A stretch of DNA of 64,000 nt, from contig CAVQGY010000002.1 in assembly GCA_963712165.1 (NCBI GenBank), forward strand, positions 496,001-560,000. Direction: 5' to 3'. How positions within the stretch are numbered: position 1 is the first letter of the stretch; each line of letters starts with the position of its first letter. Below, piece by piece: positions 8,680-16,408 of this stretch. The stretch is from B10-G9 sp963712165 (GTDB lineage: Bacteria > Chloroflexota > Anaerolineae > Anaerolineales > UBA11858). The notes beneath the pieces are model-generated. The model was not told where the DNA came from. It worked only from the letters and a program-made list of their open reading frames with translations, and did not search any database. The position numbers and the translations under genes were made by a program.

Positions 8680-8802
8680 AATCGGGAAATTATCCGGAAC
8701 AACCCGTTCCCGTCAGTTTATCCCGATTGCTGATCAGGGTCCACATGACCTGGAAGACTAACTATCAAGAGAGGTGGGGCGAGGAGAATGTTCTCGCCTC
8801 AC
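8680..8802 (+). terminator. Two hairpins between the octahaem cytochrome genes
   Basis: AATCGGGA (8680-8687) pairs with TCCCGATT (8721-8728) around an inner CGGAAC/GTTCC stem, and a second stem GTGGGGCGAGGA / TTCTCGCCTCAC spans 8774-8802. Neither has a long T tract, so they may attenuate or protect the mRNA rather than terminate it. Confidence 0.4.
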
Positions 8803-8832
8803 TTCATCATATTATATGTGAGCAATAAGCTT

Positions 8833-9798
8833 ATGAAGATGAAAAGATTTGGTCACTGGGGGGTAGTTGCGGGTTTTATGGCCGCAATCCTGCTGTTCAC
8901 AGCTTGCAGTTCTCCGCCAGAACAGCCGGACTCGAACGGCCAGGATTCCGGTACGCCTGTGGTGAACGACAGTTCCAGCGCTGACCCAGCCCAGGGATCG
9001 GATGAAACCGGGTCAGACCCCGAGACTGGCGGGGATCCCGTTGCACTCGCCCAACAAAACTGGCAGAACGGCGCTCACTCCACAACTTTTGTGGTTGACA
9101 GTGAGGGAAATAATAATTCCTGTGCCAGATGCCATGCTCCAAAGGAGTGGATGGCTAGCCTGGATGATATCCCTGAAAGTTGTTCGGCATGCAAGTTTGA
9201 GCTGGAACCGCCGCCTCCCTTTATTGAGGAAAGTGCCTGGCAGCATGTATCCTGTGTGATGTGCCATCAAGTGGATAAAAAAGGGAATGTAGAGCCGGAA
9301 GTATCCTGGTTAGAGATCCCTCCCCTTGATGATTATGTAAGTGTTGAGACGCATTCGGAATTGTGCCTCAAATGCCATGATACTGAGGGTATCGGGGAAC
9401 ACAGCCAGGTAATTGTGGGCAGCGGCCATGAGGATATGGAGTGCACGGAATGCCATTCCCCCCATTCCACCACTGCGACCTGCCTAACGGGTGATTGTCA
9501 CGCGGATGTCCTATCGGATACGGACCAAATCCCTGGACATGACGAGGACCACAAAGATGTCTCTTGCGCGGCATGCCATGACAGCGCAGGATGGGATGTC
9601 GGACCTCATCCAGAGACCGGCGTCTGGGTAACCTTTGGTCCCTGGACGCAGGAGGCAAAAGTGGGAGGAGAAGTAACTATTATTAATACTGGTACTGTTC
9701 CATTTTCTTCCCATGATCTTGATTTGGAGGTCAATTGTGATCGATGTCATTTCTCAGGAAACACCTGGGGATTAACAGAAAGTGAGGAGATCCCTTAA
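8833..9798 (+). CDS. Octahaem cytochrome c lipoprotein, paralogue of the preceding one
   Basis: A 321-residue lipoprotein (lipobox LFTACSS) with an acidic, Ser/Gly/Asp-rich linker of about 45 residues. Haem sites occur in the same order as in the upstream protein: CARCH, CSACK (Cys117-Lys121), CVMCH, CLKCH, CTECHSPH, CLTGDCH (a CX4CH variant at 217-223), CAACH and CDRCH. The aligned CxxCK shows that the lysine ligand is an inherited feature of the pair. GPHP before the last haem is also shared. The start at 8833 is chosen because it directly precedes a normal signal peptide; an ATG at 8788 would add an atypical N-terminus. Probably a duplication that gives a two-subunit or serial wire. Confidence 0.82.
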   Translation: MKMKRFGHWGVVAGFMAAILLFTACSSPPEQPDSNGQDSGTPVVNDSSSADPAQGSDETGSDPETGGDPVALAQQNWQNGAHSTTFVVDSEGNNNSCARCHAPKEWMASLDDIPESCSACKFELEPPPPFIEESAWQHVSCVMCHQVDKKGNVEPEVSWLEIPPLDDYVSVETHSELCLKCHDTEGIGEHSQVIVGSGHEDMECTECHSPHSTTATCLTGDCHADVLSDTDQIPGHDEDHKDVSCAACHDSAGWDVGPHPETGVWVTFGPWTQEAKVGGEVTIINTGTVPFSSHDLDLEVNCDRCHFSGNTWGLTESEEIP

Positions 9799-9837
9799 AC
9801 GGACAGGAATACCACCAAAAAATTAGGAGAGAGAAAA

Positions 9838-10539
9838 ATGAAAGGATCCGCGAAAATACTTCGAGTGATAGCCATACTTTTGCTGGGGATGACGGCAGGA
9901 ATTAATCTCCTGGGGGGAGCTGGAACCTTCTGCGCCGCATTCTCAAATAATGTAGGCTATCGGATGGCATTTAAGGACATTATGGATTACCGCTGGTTAT
10001 ACCAGGTCGTGATGGTTCTAACGATTCCGACAGGAATTGCCGGAGTTCTAGCCCTGGTTAAACTGATCCGGGGCAAATCTGGGGCTTTCAAGTTCTCCAT
10101 GATCGTTTTGATTATCGGCACAATCCTGGGTGGCACACAATTCATAGCTTCAATGGTGCTGCGCGGAAAAGCCACACCGGCGAATGTCAAGTTCTTTACC
10201 AATATAGCTACGCTGGTGTATTTTGCTGTCTTGCAGATACCCGGAATCCGGAAGATGTTGGAAGATTCCGGCCCGGTTGATAAATCTGAGACGAATGCCG
10301 CTGGCGGTCTGGTAGCCTTCTTGGCCGGGCTCTTGACGCTAACAGTATTCTTCTGGGCAGGCCCTTCGCATACCTTCTTTGGGGAGAACTGGACCTTCGT
10401 GTTTGAGACACCGCTGGTTGTTATGGGTACAGTCCTGCTGGTAGGAGGATTCCTCATAGTGCTGCGGGAGATATTGCGTTATATGTCGCGTTATTCTTCA
10501 GCCCAAAGCAGGGGACTGTTGAAGATTTTTATCAGGTAA
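9838..10539 (+). CDS. Polytopic membrane protein of the cytochrome operon
   Basis: A 233-residue protein with about six hydrophobic helices and no recognised family. It starts after a clear AGGAGAG site, 39 bp downstream of the second octahaem cytochrome, and is probably in the same transcript. One cysteine (GTFCAAFSN) and an FKDIMDYRWLYQ loop lie after the first helix. As the only integral membrane protein with the two cytochrome lipoproteins, a role as quinol-facing anchor is a reasonable guess, but there is no conserved haem-binding histidine pattern to prove it. Confidence 0.6.
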   Translation: MKGSAKILRVIAILLLGMTAGINLLGGAGTFCAAFSNNVGYRMAFKDIMDYRWLYQVVMVLTIPTGIAGVLALVKLIRGKSGAFKFSMIVLIIGTILGGTQFIASMVLRGKATPANVKFFTNIATLVYFAVLQIPGIRKMLEDSGPVDKSETNAAGGLVAFLAGLLTLTVFFWAGPSHTFFGENWTFVFETPLVVMGTVLLVGGFLIVLREILRYMSRYSSAQSRGLLKIFIR

Positions 10540-10576
10540 CTCTTAAGAAGATCAAGATTTAGATAAAAGCATGAAA

Positions 10577-10608
10577 AAAGATAGCTATACGATCGTATAG
10601 CTATCTTT
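10577..10608. terminator. Perfect 32-bp palindrome, bidirectional terminator
   Basis: The sequence from AAAGATAGC to GCTATCTTT is a perfect 16-bp inverted repeat centred on GATC with no loop bases. It sits between two convergent genes and is flanked by A and T runs, so it can act as a terminator on both strands. Confidence 0.7.
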
Positions 10609-10660
10609 GCATGTAATCTATCAACAGGATCCAAAATTCTATTATTGGGTAGGGTCCTGC

Positions 10661-11290
10661 TTACTTGATCGAGCCAATATCTTTCCGGAAACCGAAAGTA
10701 AAAGCCAGGCTCATCAGGAAAAGCAGGGGAGCCAGGATCATATAGATGAAATCTGCGGTGAAGATACCAAATAGTGGTTTGCCTGCGACCAGGAATGCCA
10801 GCGCAATGCCGCCGATGCCAATTAGCGCTCCGCCGATACCCACCAGCCCGAACCCTTTCTTGGCGTCTTTTTCCACAGCGCATTTGTAGAGCGGAAGACC
10901 AAAGATGATCAATCCTGCTACTCCATGAAATACCGGCACAGCGATGCTTTTTAAAGACATACCACCGATGCTTGTCACGGCAATGGCCAGCAGGCCGACC
11001 AGGGCAAACCAGGAGTAGGCTTTCTTGTACTTCGGCCGGAACTGGTTCATCAATCCCATCGAGATACCCAAGGGGATCAGGGTTGCCACGGTCAAAACAT
11101 AGGGTGAGGCCAGGATATCCCAACCCAGGAAGATCAGGAGCAGGCCTGATACAAGCAGGACACCGAAGCCCAGCATGTAATAGACATCATACAGGCCTTT
11201 TTCCTTCCGGTAACGGGCATAAAAATGCCCCAGCATATAAATAGCCGTTAAGCCCGTTAGAAGCAATATAATGCGGTCAAAAATGGTCAT
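10661..11290 (-). CDS. Polytopic membrane protein, paralogue of the 2414-3019 protein
   Basis: A 209-residue membrane protein with about seven helices. It shares FHGVAGL, GGALIG and LAFLVAGKP with the protein at 2414-3019 and has the same helix order, so both belong to one unnamed family. The start at 11290 (MTIFDR) has a good AAAGGAG site; an in-frame extension to 11362 has no signal of its own. A Crp-type box lies upstream at 11380-11395. The single transcription unit, regulated separately from its paralogue, suggests a subunit swapped between conditions. Function unknown. Confidence 0.65.
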   Translation of the reverse strand: MTIFDRIILLLTGLTAIYMLGHFYARYRKEKGLYDVYYMLGFGVLLVSGLLLIFLGWDILASPYVLTVATLIPLGISMGLMNQFRPKYKKAYSWFALVGLLAIAVTSIGGMSLKSIAVPVFHGVAGLIIFGLPLYKCAVEKDAKKGFGLVGIGGALIGIGGIALAFLVAGKPLFGIFTADFIYMILAPLLFLMSLAFTFGFRKDIGSIK

Positions 11291-11352
11291 GGTTATCTCC
11301 TTTTTGATAATGACTGAATAAAGACGATGTAATATGGCTAGTGTACAGTACA

Positions 11353-11396
11353 AGTATGCCAATAAAGGGGGAATATATCTGTGATTTTAGTCACAG
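11353..11396 (-). promoter_or_regulatory. Crp-type class II promoter
   Basis: CTGTGATTTTAGTCACAG (11379-11396) is a perfect palindrome containing the Crp consensus TGTGA-N6-TCACA. On the minus strand a TGG-CATACT extended -10 (11353-11358) predicts a start near 11346, which puts the box centre 41.5 bp upstream, the exact class II position. It would drive the 11290-10661 gene; control of the divergent cytochrome b gene at 11596 is possible too. Confidence 0.6.
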
Positions 11397-11595
11397 ACCG
11401 CAATTTATACAAGCTCTATACAGCTCCAATCCCTCCTTCAATCATTCTACTCACCATTCTCTCCCGAGAGATATGACTGAAAGACCTTAACAATTTCCTA
11501 AAAATATCTTCATATTTCCTTTGGAATCGTCCGCTAAGATACCTTCATGAAAGCGCCACACATATTTTATCCGTATCGAGGCGTAATCGGGAGAA

Positions 11596-12246
11596 ATGAT
11601 GAAATCTAAAAAAACCAACCTGTTTTCACCCCAGACCAGGAATAACTTCCTGCTGGACATGCCCATGCTGGTATCTGGCCTGGCAGCAGTGCTGTCTGGA
11701 ATATACTTCCTGTTCTTACCGGTAGGTGGATACCAGGGAGGGAGGAACCCGTTCTACGGCATTGTGATCTTTTTCGAGCGCCACACCTGGAGCGATATCC
11801 ACACCTGGAGCAGCGTGATCATCATTGCTTTGGCCGCCCTGCATATTCCTCTCCACTGGAGCTGGATCACAAAAATGACCAGGACAGGCTTGAGAGGGCT
11901 GATTGGGAAAAGTAAATTGAACAAGTCCAGTCAGTTTAATCTCATCATCAATATCATGATCGGACTCAGCGGCTTGATCTGTGGACTCAGCGGCCTGTAC
12001 TTCCTGTTTGAACCAGTCCTGGTTCCTTTTGGCAGCAGCGGCTGGATCTTCACTCGTCTTGCTTGGGATATGATCCATACCTGGTCCGGTGTAGTGGTTA
12101 CAGCCACGGCTATCCTGCATTTTGCCATCCATTGGCGCTGGGTAACAAAGGTCTTTTCTAAATACTGGGGTGCGTTCCGGGACGGGGTCTTCTCACCCAG
12201 GAAGGAAAGACTGCCCGAAGTGGTGACAGTTGAAAAAGCATCCTGA
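11596..12246 (+). CDS. DUF4405-type cytochrome b, two tandem repeats
   Basis: A 216-residue membrane protein made of two homologous halves. Each half has a SG-x-YFLF helix, then a hydrophilic turn and a helix pair with repeated histidines: RHTWSDIHTWS...LHIPLHWSW in the first and WDMIHTWSG...LHFAIHWRW in the second. This is the DUF4405 pattern, thought to bind b-type haem in the membrane. It probably passes electrons between the quinone pool and extracytoplasmic carriers. The downstream OB-fold gene follows at 32 bp and is likely co-transcribed. A GGGAGAA site precedes the ATG. Confidence 0.75.
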   Translation: MMKSKKTNLFSPQTRNNFLLDMPMLVSGLAAVLSGIYFLFLPVGGYQGGRNPFYGIVIFFERHTWSDIHTWSSVIIIALAALHIPLHWSWITKMTRTGLRGLIGKSKLNKSSQFNLIINIMIGLSGLICGLSGLYFLFEPVLVPFGSSGWIFTRLAWDMIHTWSGVVVTATAILHFAIHWRWVTKVFSKYWGAFRDGVFSPRKERLPEVVTVEKAS

Positions 12247-12278
12247 AAAAAAAGTATTAGCTAATTTAGAGGTGAAAG

Positions 12279-12806
12279 ATGATTAAGAAAATCTTGATGT
12301 GGTTGATTTATGCCGGTGTGGTGGGACTGCTTATCTTTGGAGCCGTGATCAGGACCCAAGCGAAAGCAGGCGATAACTCCCGTTCAGAATCAAAACTGGA
12401 GGAAGCTGCCTACAAACCATCCAACCAGGGAGATGAAGTCCGCGGAAACTATGGAGAAGGAACTGGCAGGAACGGAATTCCCTCCGAAAGCGGAGACGAG
12501 ATTCACCTGGCAGAAGATGAGGAGCATGATTGGATCAGCCTGACAGGAGTTGTGTCCAGCTTGGATGCTGGATCACTCTGGATCGAGACCGATGAGGGAG
12601 AAAACCTGGAATTCACCAGGCGGGTTTGGCGCTTTATCCAGGAATCAGGTTTGGAGATAGCGGTAGGGGATCAGGTGGAGCTGGATGGATTTTATGAAGG
12701 CGACGAGTTTGAGGTATCAGCTATCCAGAACTTGACTACTAATGAAAACCTGCAGGTTCGGGAGGAATCCGGACGGCCGTTATGGAGCGGAGGAGCGGGA
12801 TATTAA
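12279..12806 (+). CDS. Membrane-anchored DUF5666-like OB-fold protein
   Basis: A 175-residue protein with an N-terminal membrane anchor, an acidic and polar stalk of about 55 residues and a C-terminal small beta-barrel domain (WISLTGVVSSLDAGSLWIET, VGDQVELDGFYEGDEF) of the DUF5666/OB type. The tail SGRPLWSGG is a motif that I associate with proteins accompanying DUF4405 cytochromes. Its exposed barrel could bind a partner of the cytochrome b encoded just upstream. No catalytic residues are apparent. Confidence 0.6.
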   Translation: MIKKILMWLIYAGVVGLLIFGAVIRTQAKAGDNSRSESKLEEAAYKPSNQGDEVRGNYGEGTGRNGIPSESGDEIHLAEDEEHDWISLTGVVSSLDAGSLWIETDEGENLEFTRRVWRFIQESGLEIAVGDQVELDGFYEGDEFEVSAIQNLTTNENLQVREESGRPLWSGGAGY

Positions 12807-12822
12807 CCATCATTGCCTAGAT

Positions 12823-12853
12823 AAAAAGCGGAGCCATTGGCTCCGCTTTTTTT
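12823..12853. terminator. Bidirectional terminator
   Basis: AAAAAGCGGAGCC and GGCTCCGCTTTTTTT form a perfect stem with a three-base loop between the convergent genes ending at 12806 and 12872. Confidence 0.9.
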
Positions 12854-12871
12854 ATTACCAGGAGGGGAGCC

Positions 12872-13711
12872 TCAGAACAAACGTAAACTGAGCGTATCAT
12901 CCTCCGGGCAGGCTTCTTGACACTCCAAGCACTGGATGCATTCAGGGCTGCGCAGGTTGTCTGTAAGTTCAACGATATCCATTGGACAGGCGGATTCACA
13001 GCGAAGACAGCTGGAACACTTCGCTTTGTCGACAACAAGCCGCAAAGGAGAGAGCTTATTAAAGGGAGCCAAAACCGCTCCTAATGGGCAGAGATATTTA
13101 CACCACAGCCTTCTGTTAACCAGGGATGTGACCAAAAATGTGATTAACACGCTCCATAACAGCGGAGTGTGGTCCTTAAAGTTGAAAATAGCTCTTGCCG
13201 GGCAGATTTCCTGCAAAGGCGGATAAACCGCCATTGTGCTGGCGAGCAGGATGATAACCAGGACAAGATACTTCAGGCCCCGCAGCCAGCCAGCGTTCTT
13301 TTCTGAAACGCGGATAGGTAATTTAACCGCATTTTTTCTCCGGTCAGGTCTTCTGTTTTTAAAGATCCTGTCCGATAGATTGGCCAGCAGGTCCTGCAAA
13401 GTCCCTAACGGGCACATCCAGCCGCAAAAAGCTCGACCGGCAAGTATCGATACTCCAAGAACACCAAATAATATTGAGAAGGTAAGAAGAGAGGTGGTTA
13501 ATAATGTTTCCCCTTTTACCGAGTATGACCACAAAGTCTCGATAGCTCCAAAGGGGCAGAAGACATCAAACGCGCCACCTTTGCTTGACTCCCCGGGCAT
13601 AATATGCCGGAGGCCGATCAGGATTGTGATAACCAGGAAAAGGATTTGAATGACCAGGCGGATGGAGATCCCGGGATTATTGTTTGGTTTTGTTTGGGTT
13701 TGGTTTGCCAT
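12872..13711 (-). CDS. NapH/CcoG-like membrane ferredoxin
   Basis: A 279-residue membrane iron-sulfur protein. It has about five helices with two CxxxCPLG motifs facing the cytoplasm (CGWMCPLGTLQDL and CKYLCPLGAVL) and two C-terminal 4Fe-4S sites (CSSCLRCESACP and CIQCLECQEACP). This is the NapH/NosR C-terminal/CcoG architecture, which moves electrons between the quinone pool or ferredoxin and extracytoplasmic partners. The start at 13711 follows GGGAGAGGA; an in-frame ATG at 13777 lacks a site. It is the last gene of a minus-strand group that begins at 15778, after a 47-residue membrane peptide. No NapA, NosZ or NapG gene is nearby. Confidence 0.85.
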   Translation of the reverse strand: MANQTQTKPNNNPGISIRLVIQILFLVITILIGLRHIMPGESSKGGAFDVFCPFGAIETLWSYSVKGETLLTTSLLTFSILFGVLGVSILAGRAFCGWMCPLGTLQDLLANLSDRIFKNRRPDRRKNAVKLPIRVSEKNAGWLRGLKYLVLVIILLASTMAVYPPLQEICPARAIFNFKDHTPLLWSVLITFLVTSLVNRRLWCKYLCPLGAVLAPFNKLSPLRLVVDKAKCSSCLRCESACPMDIVELTDNLRSPECIQCLECQEACPEDDTLSLRLF

Positions 13712-13822
13712 ATTGTTGTCCTCTCCCAAATATTGATCCTGCAGGATCTGTCCTGGCGCAGAAAGGAGCAAAGCCACCAGGCAGATCCCTGCAGGATCAG
13801 GAGAGAGGGAATTAATTCCGCT

Positions 13823-13966
13823 TTATGTAAATAAACTTGCTGCAAGAGTCAAGTTGTGTTCATTCCCGTTGTGAGAAGGCAGGAAACCCAGCGCTAAACC
13901 CAGAATAGTAAAGAGCACCAGCGCCAGGATGATGATCATAGGGTAATGGTCAGGGTTGATTTTCAT
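13823..13966 (-). CDS. 47-residue single-helix membrane peptide
   Basis: A short frame starting one base after the stop codon of the preceding membrane protein gene. It encodes a polar N-terminus (MKINPDHYP), one hydrophobic helix (MIIILALVLFTILGLALGFL) and a polar tail. The tight coupling and the clean amphipathic layout suggest a real small subunit, in the way small CcoQ/CydX-type peptides stabilise membrane oxidoreductases. No homologue is recognised. Confidence 0.55.
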   Translation of the reverse strand: MKINPDHYPMIIILALVLFTILGLALGFLPSHNGNEHNLTLAASLFT

Positions 13967-13967
13967 C

Positions 13968-14783
13968 TTAAGCAGGATTATTTTCCTCGATCCAGCTATT
14001 GATCATCTTGGTTGTACCAGGCAGCAGAAAGTAGATCAACAGGGCGGTGCTGAGAACAGGGGCCACTAAAAACATAGAAAAGCTTCCCTGCTTGACCGCG
14101 ATCATATCGGTGAGTCCGACAGGGTAGCCGCCAAAGATCGACATGGAAGCTGCAAAGATTCCCACCGGGATCGTCCAGGATTTCTGTTTTGCCAAAGCCA
14201 GGATAAAGACCACCCAGGCAGCCGCTCCCCACCAATTTACCATTTGGGAAACGCCATACATGCCGTGCACAAAGCCAACTGGCTCAGTCTGATAACGAGA
14301 AATTGCGCCAACGCCATCCATAAAGGTCAGTACATAGGCAATGCCGCTAACAAACAAGAGTGCCATGATCTTGCGATCCACTCCACGGATGATGAGCATC
14401 CCAAACCAGAGGGCGAATCCAAGCACAAAAACCCAAACTGTAGGGGTGGGTAACCCAATACTGGCAGCAGGAATCATTGGGAAAAAACCCGAGAGGATTT
14501 GAACTGTGGCAGCCAGCAACCCATAGAACCAGGCCCACCTGGCTTTGTTGATGAAACCATATAGCACGGTAACCCATAGAGCGCCAGCGGATGCACCGAG
14601 CCATGCCAGCAATGCGAATACAACCCGGACAGTGATAGCTTCATCTGGCCGAGCGCCTTCCAGCTTTCCCAAGATATTTGGGTAATAGATATCGGCCAGG
14701 ATCACTAAAGCCAGCAATCCAGTCAGGATACCTAAGACAGAAAGAACGATGCCAAGTTTGTGATTATTCTTTAATGTATTCAT
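13968..14783 (-). CDS. Polytopic membrane protein
   Basis: A 271-residue protein with about eight helices. It is unrecognised at family level. It shares a loose layout with the protein at 14924-15778: a GFF...P loop in the middle and VNW followed by a helix and a Lys-rich turn in the second half, suggesting remote paralogy. A FVHGMYGVSQMVNWWG segment contains one conserved-looking histidine. AGGAGAGAG lies ahead of the ATG. It belongs to the group that ends with the NapH-like ferredoxin. Confidence 0.6.
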   Translation of the reverse strand: MNTLKNNHKLGIVLSVLGILTGLLALVILADIYYPNILGKLEGARPDEAITVRVVFALLAWLGASAGALWVTVLYGFINKARWAWFYGLLAATVQILSGFFPMIPAASIGLPTPTVWVFVLGFALWFGMLIIRGVDRKIMALLFVSGIAYVLTFMDGVGAISRYQTEPVGFVHGMYGVSQMVNWWGAAAWVVFILALAKQKSWTIPVGIFAASMSIFGGYPVGLTDMIAVKQGSFSMFLVAPVLSTALLIYFLLPGTTKMINSWIEENNPA

Positions 14784-14923
14784 TTTCTCTCTCCTATCTT
14801 CTTAAAATCGAAACGTAACCTTGTCTTGTCCTTGAACTGCGCAAGAGCAGAAGAAGGGCGCGCCCCTCGATCTGATCACAGGTTTTTAAGGAACACGCCC
14901 AATGGGTGAGAAGAAATCCCAGG

Positions 14924-15778
14924 TTATTCCACTCGGTGCTCGGAGGCTTCCCCCAGCAATTTGCTTTTAAAGTAGGGCACGACAGTGAAGAATAAAACAC
15001 CCATCGCAAGAAGCGAGCCGTAGAGGAAATCACCGGTTGTATGGCGGAAGATGTAAGTGAAGGCGTCGAGGGCAAATATTGTAGATGCTGCGATCACAGC
15101 CAGCCACCAACCCCTCTTCTTACTGACAGCCAGCAGCGGGATGGAGATTACCAGGAGAATTGTCGCCACCCAATTGACTTCGCCAGTCCACAGGAATAGC
15201 CACATCTTAAAATCATCGTAAAAAGGATAATTGGGGCGGACCATCATTTGCCGTTGGGCGCCAATCCCGATGGTAAAAGCATGGGTCGCCAGCATCCCGA
15301 TAAACGTGAGGGCAGCAAAACGCGCCCATTTGGTCGCCTTATCAGCCTTGCGCAGGAAAATAAAGGCCCAATATCCAGCCAGCCCGATAAATGATATTGC
15401 CATCGGGATCGGGAAGGAATTCTCCACGAAACTGACATAAGGCAGGAACATAAAGAATCCGCCAATCGCAGGTAGCGAAAACATGCTTATCGCCAGCGGA
15501 TAGGCCCATTCTTCGCCTTTGCGGATCGCCCCGGAAACCACAATCAGGGTCGTCCCGGCGACAAAAATAATCGCCCGCCACGCCGGGAAGAACAGGTCAA
15601 AAAGCTTGATTCCGCTTCGGTATTTTGTTTCCCCTTCCGCTACTACCCTGGTAATGTTCTCTAGCACACGGCCAAGAGAAGTTTGGATCAGAAAGGGGAT
15701 TAGTGCGATCATCAGCAAACCAATCCCTATTGCGACAATCGACATGATCGTACGGTTTTTCTGGGGGGTTTCTTTCAT
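14924..15778 (-). CDS. Polytopic membrane protein
   Basis: A 284-residue protein with about eight helices and a hydrophilic segment near residues 40-60. No family is recognised. It is the first gene of the minus-strand group and has a complete Crp-type box (TGTGA-N6-TCACA at 15814-15829) about 40 bp ahead of its start. It may form a heterodimer with the remotely similar protein downstream, in a complex with the NapH-like ferredoxin; this is inference from order alone. AGGGAGA precedes the start codon. Confidence 0.6.
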   Translation of the reverse strand: MKETPQKNRTIMSIVAIGIGLLMIALIPFLIQTSLGRVLENITRVVAEGETKYRSGIKLFDLFFPAWRAIIFVAGTTLIVVSGAIRKGEEWAYPLAISMFSLPAIGGFFMFLPYVSFVENSFPIPMAISFIGLAGYWAFIFLRKADKATKWARFAALTFIGMLATHAFTIGIGAQRQMMVRPNYPFYDDFKMWLFLWTGEVNWVATILLVISIPLLAVSKKRGWWLAVIAASTIFALDAFTYIFRHTTGDFLYGSLLAMGVLFFTVVPYFKSKLLGEASEHRVE

Positions 15779-15791
15779 CTCTATCTCCCTT

Positions 15792-15829
15792 TGTATAATA
15801 ATATTTATGATGTTGTGAACAGTATCACA
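15792..15829 (-). promoter_or_regulatory. Crp-type operator with nearby -10
   Basis: TGTGA-ACAGTA-TCACA (15814-15829) matches the Crp consensus in both arms. On the minus strand TATACA (15792-15797) or TATTAT (15795-15800) could be the -10, giving a very short leader for the gene at 15778. The spacing of 33-37 bp is less ideal than at 11380, so activation or repression cannot be decided. Confidence 0.5.
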
Positions 15830-15839
15830 TATAAAGTTT

Positions 15840-16408
15840 ATAAAGTCTTTAACTAAAGATAAAGACCTCTATTTCCCTTGTTTATACTTTTCACATGGAG
15901 GAAAGTGCTGTCTGCTTGTAGATATGTTTTGAAGAGACCAGAATCGGAATTGATATGTGGAAAAAGGAATACAATACTCTTAGACCTCATGCCGTATCGG
16001 ATATTGTCCTCCAGTTCCAGAAGCGATCATAGCTCCCACTACCATTTTTCAGCTAGTTGGACTAACATAAAGAGCGGCACAAACAATGGGGACACGTCAT
16101 CCGTGTATTTGTATGATAAGAATACGGGATATGTAGTGGAGGTTGATTGACCGACCTGGAGTAAAAACCAGAAATGGTATTTACCGGCATTATCCAGAAG
16201 ATGCGCCTTGGTGGTTGATTAATCATTCCCTGTCTTGAATATCCAGCAAAAGAGCACCTATGCCGTAAGAGTGAAATCTGGCTGGTTGTCCTTATATCAG
16301 AAAGCAGCCAACTCTACTGGGCCAAATTGTCTTTTCTGGGCACGGAGTACCAGTTATTCAAGTCCAAACTGCCCTCAAGAAACTGAAAACGCTCTCCTAA
16401 AGGAACCC
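15840..16408. other. Gap with decayed coding fragments
   Basis: This 569-bp region between divergent genes has no complete gene. On the plus strand the frame ending at 16150 finishes with a protein-like stretch SSVYLYDKNTGYVVEVD, and a different frame about 16160-16235 reads GIYRHYPEDAPWWLINHS. These look like pieces of a broken small gene, but no family is recognised. Confidence 0.35.

Noticed and set aside
7695..9798. Assignment of the octahaem proteins as NrfA or hydroxylamine oxidoreductase.
   Set aside because: Haem order, length and surroundings do not match; only the CxxCK site is shared with NrfA.
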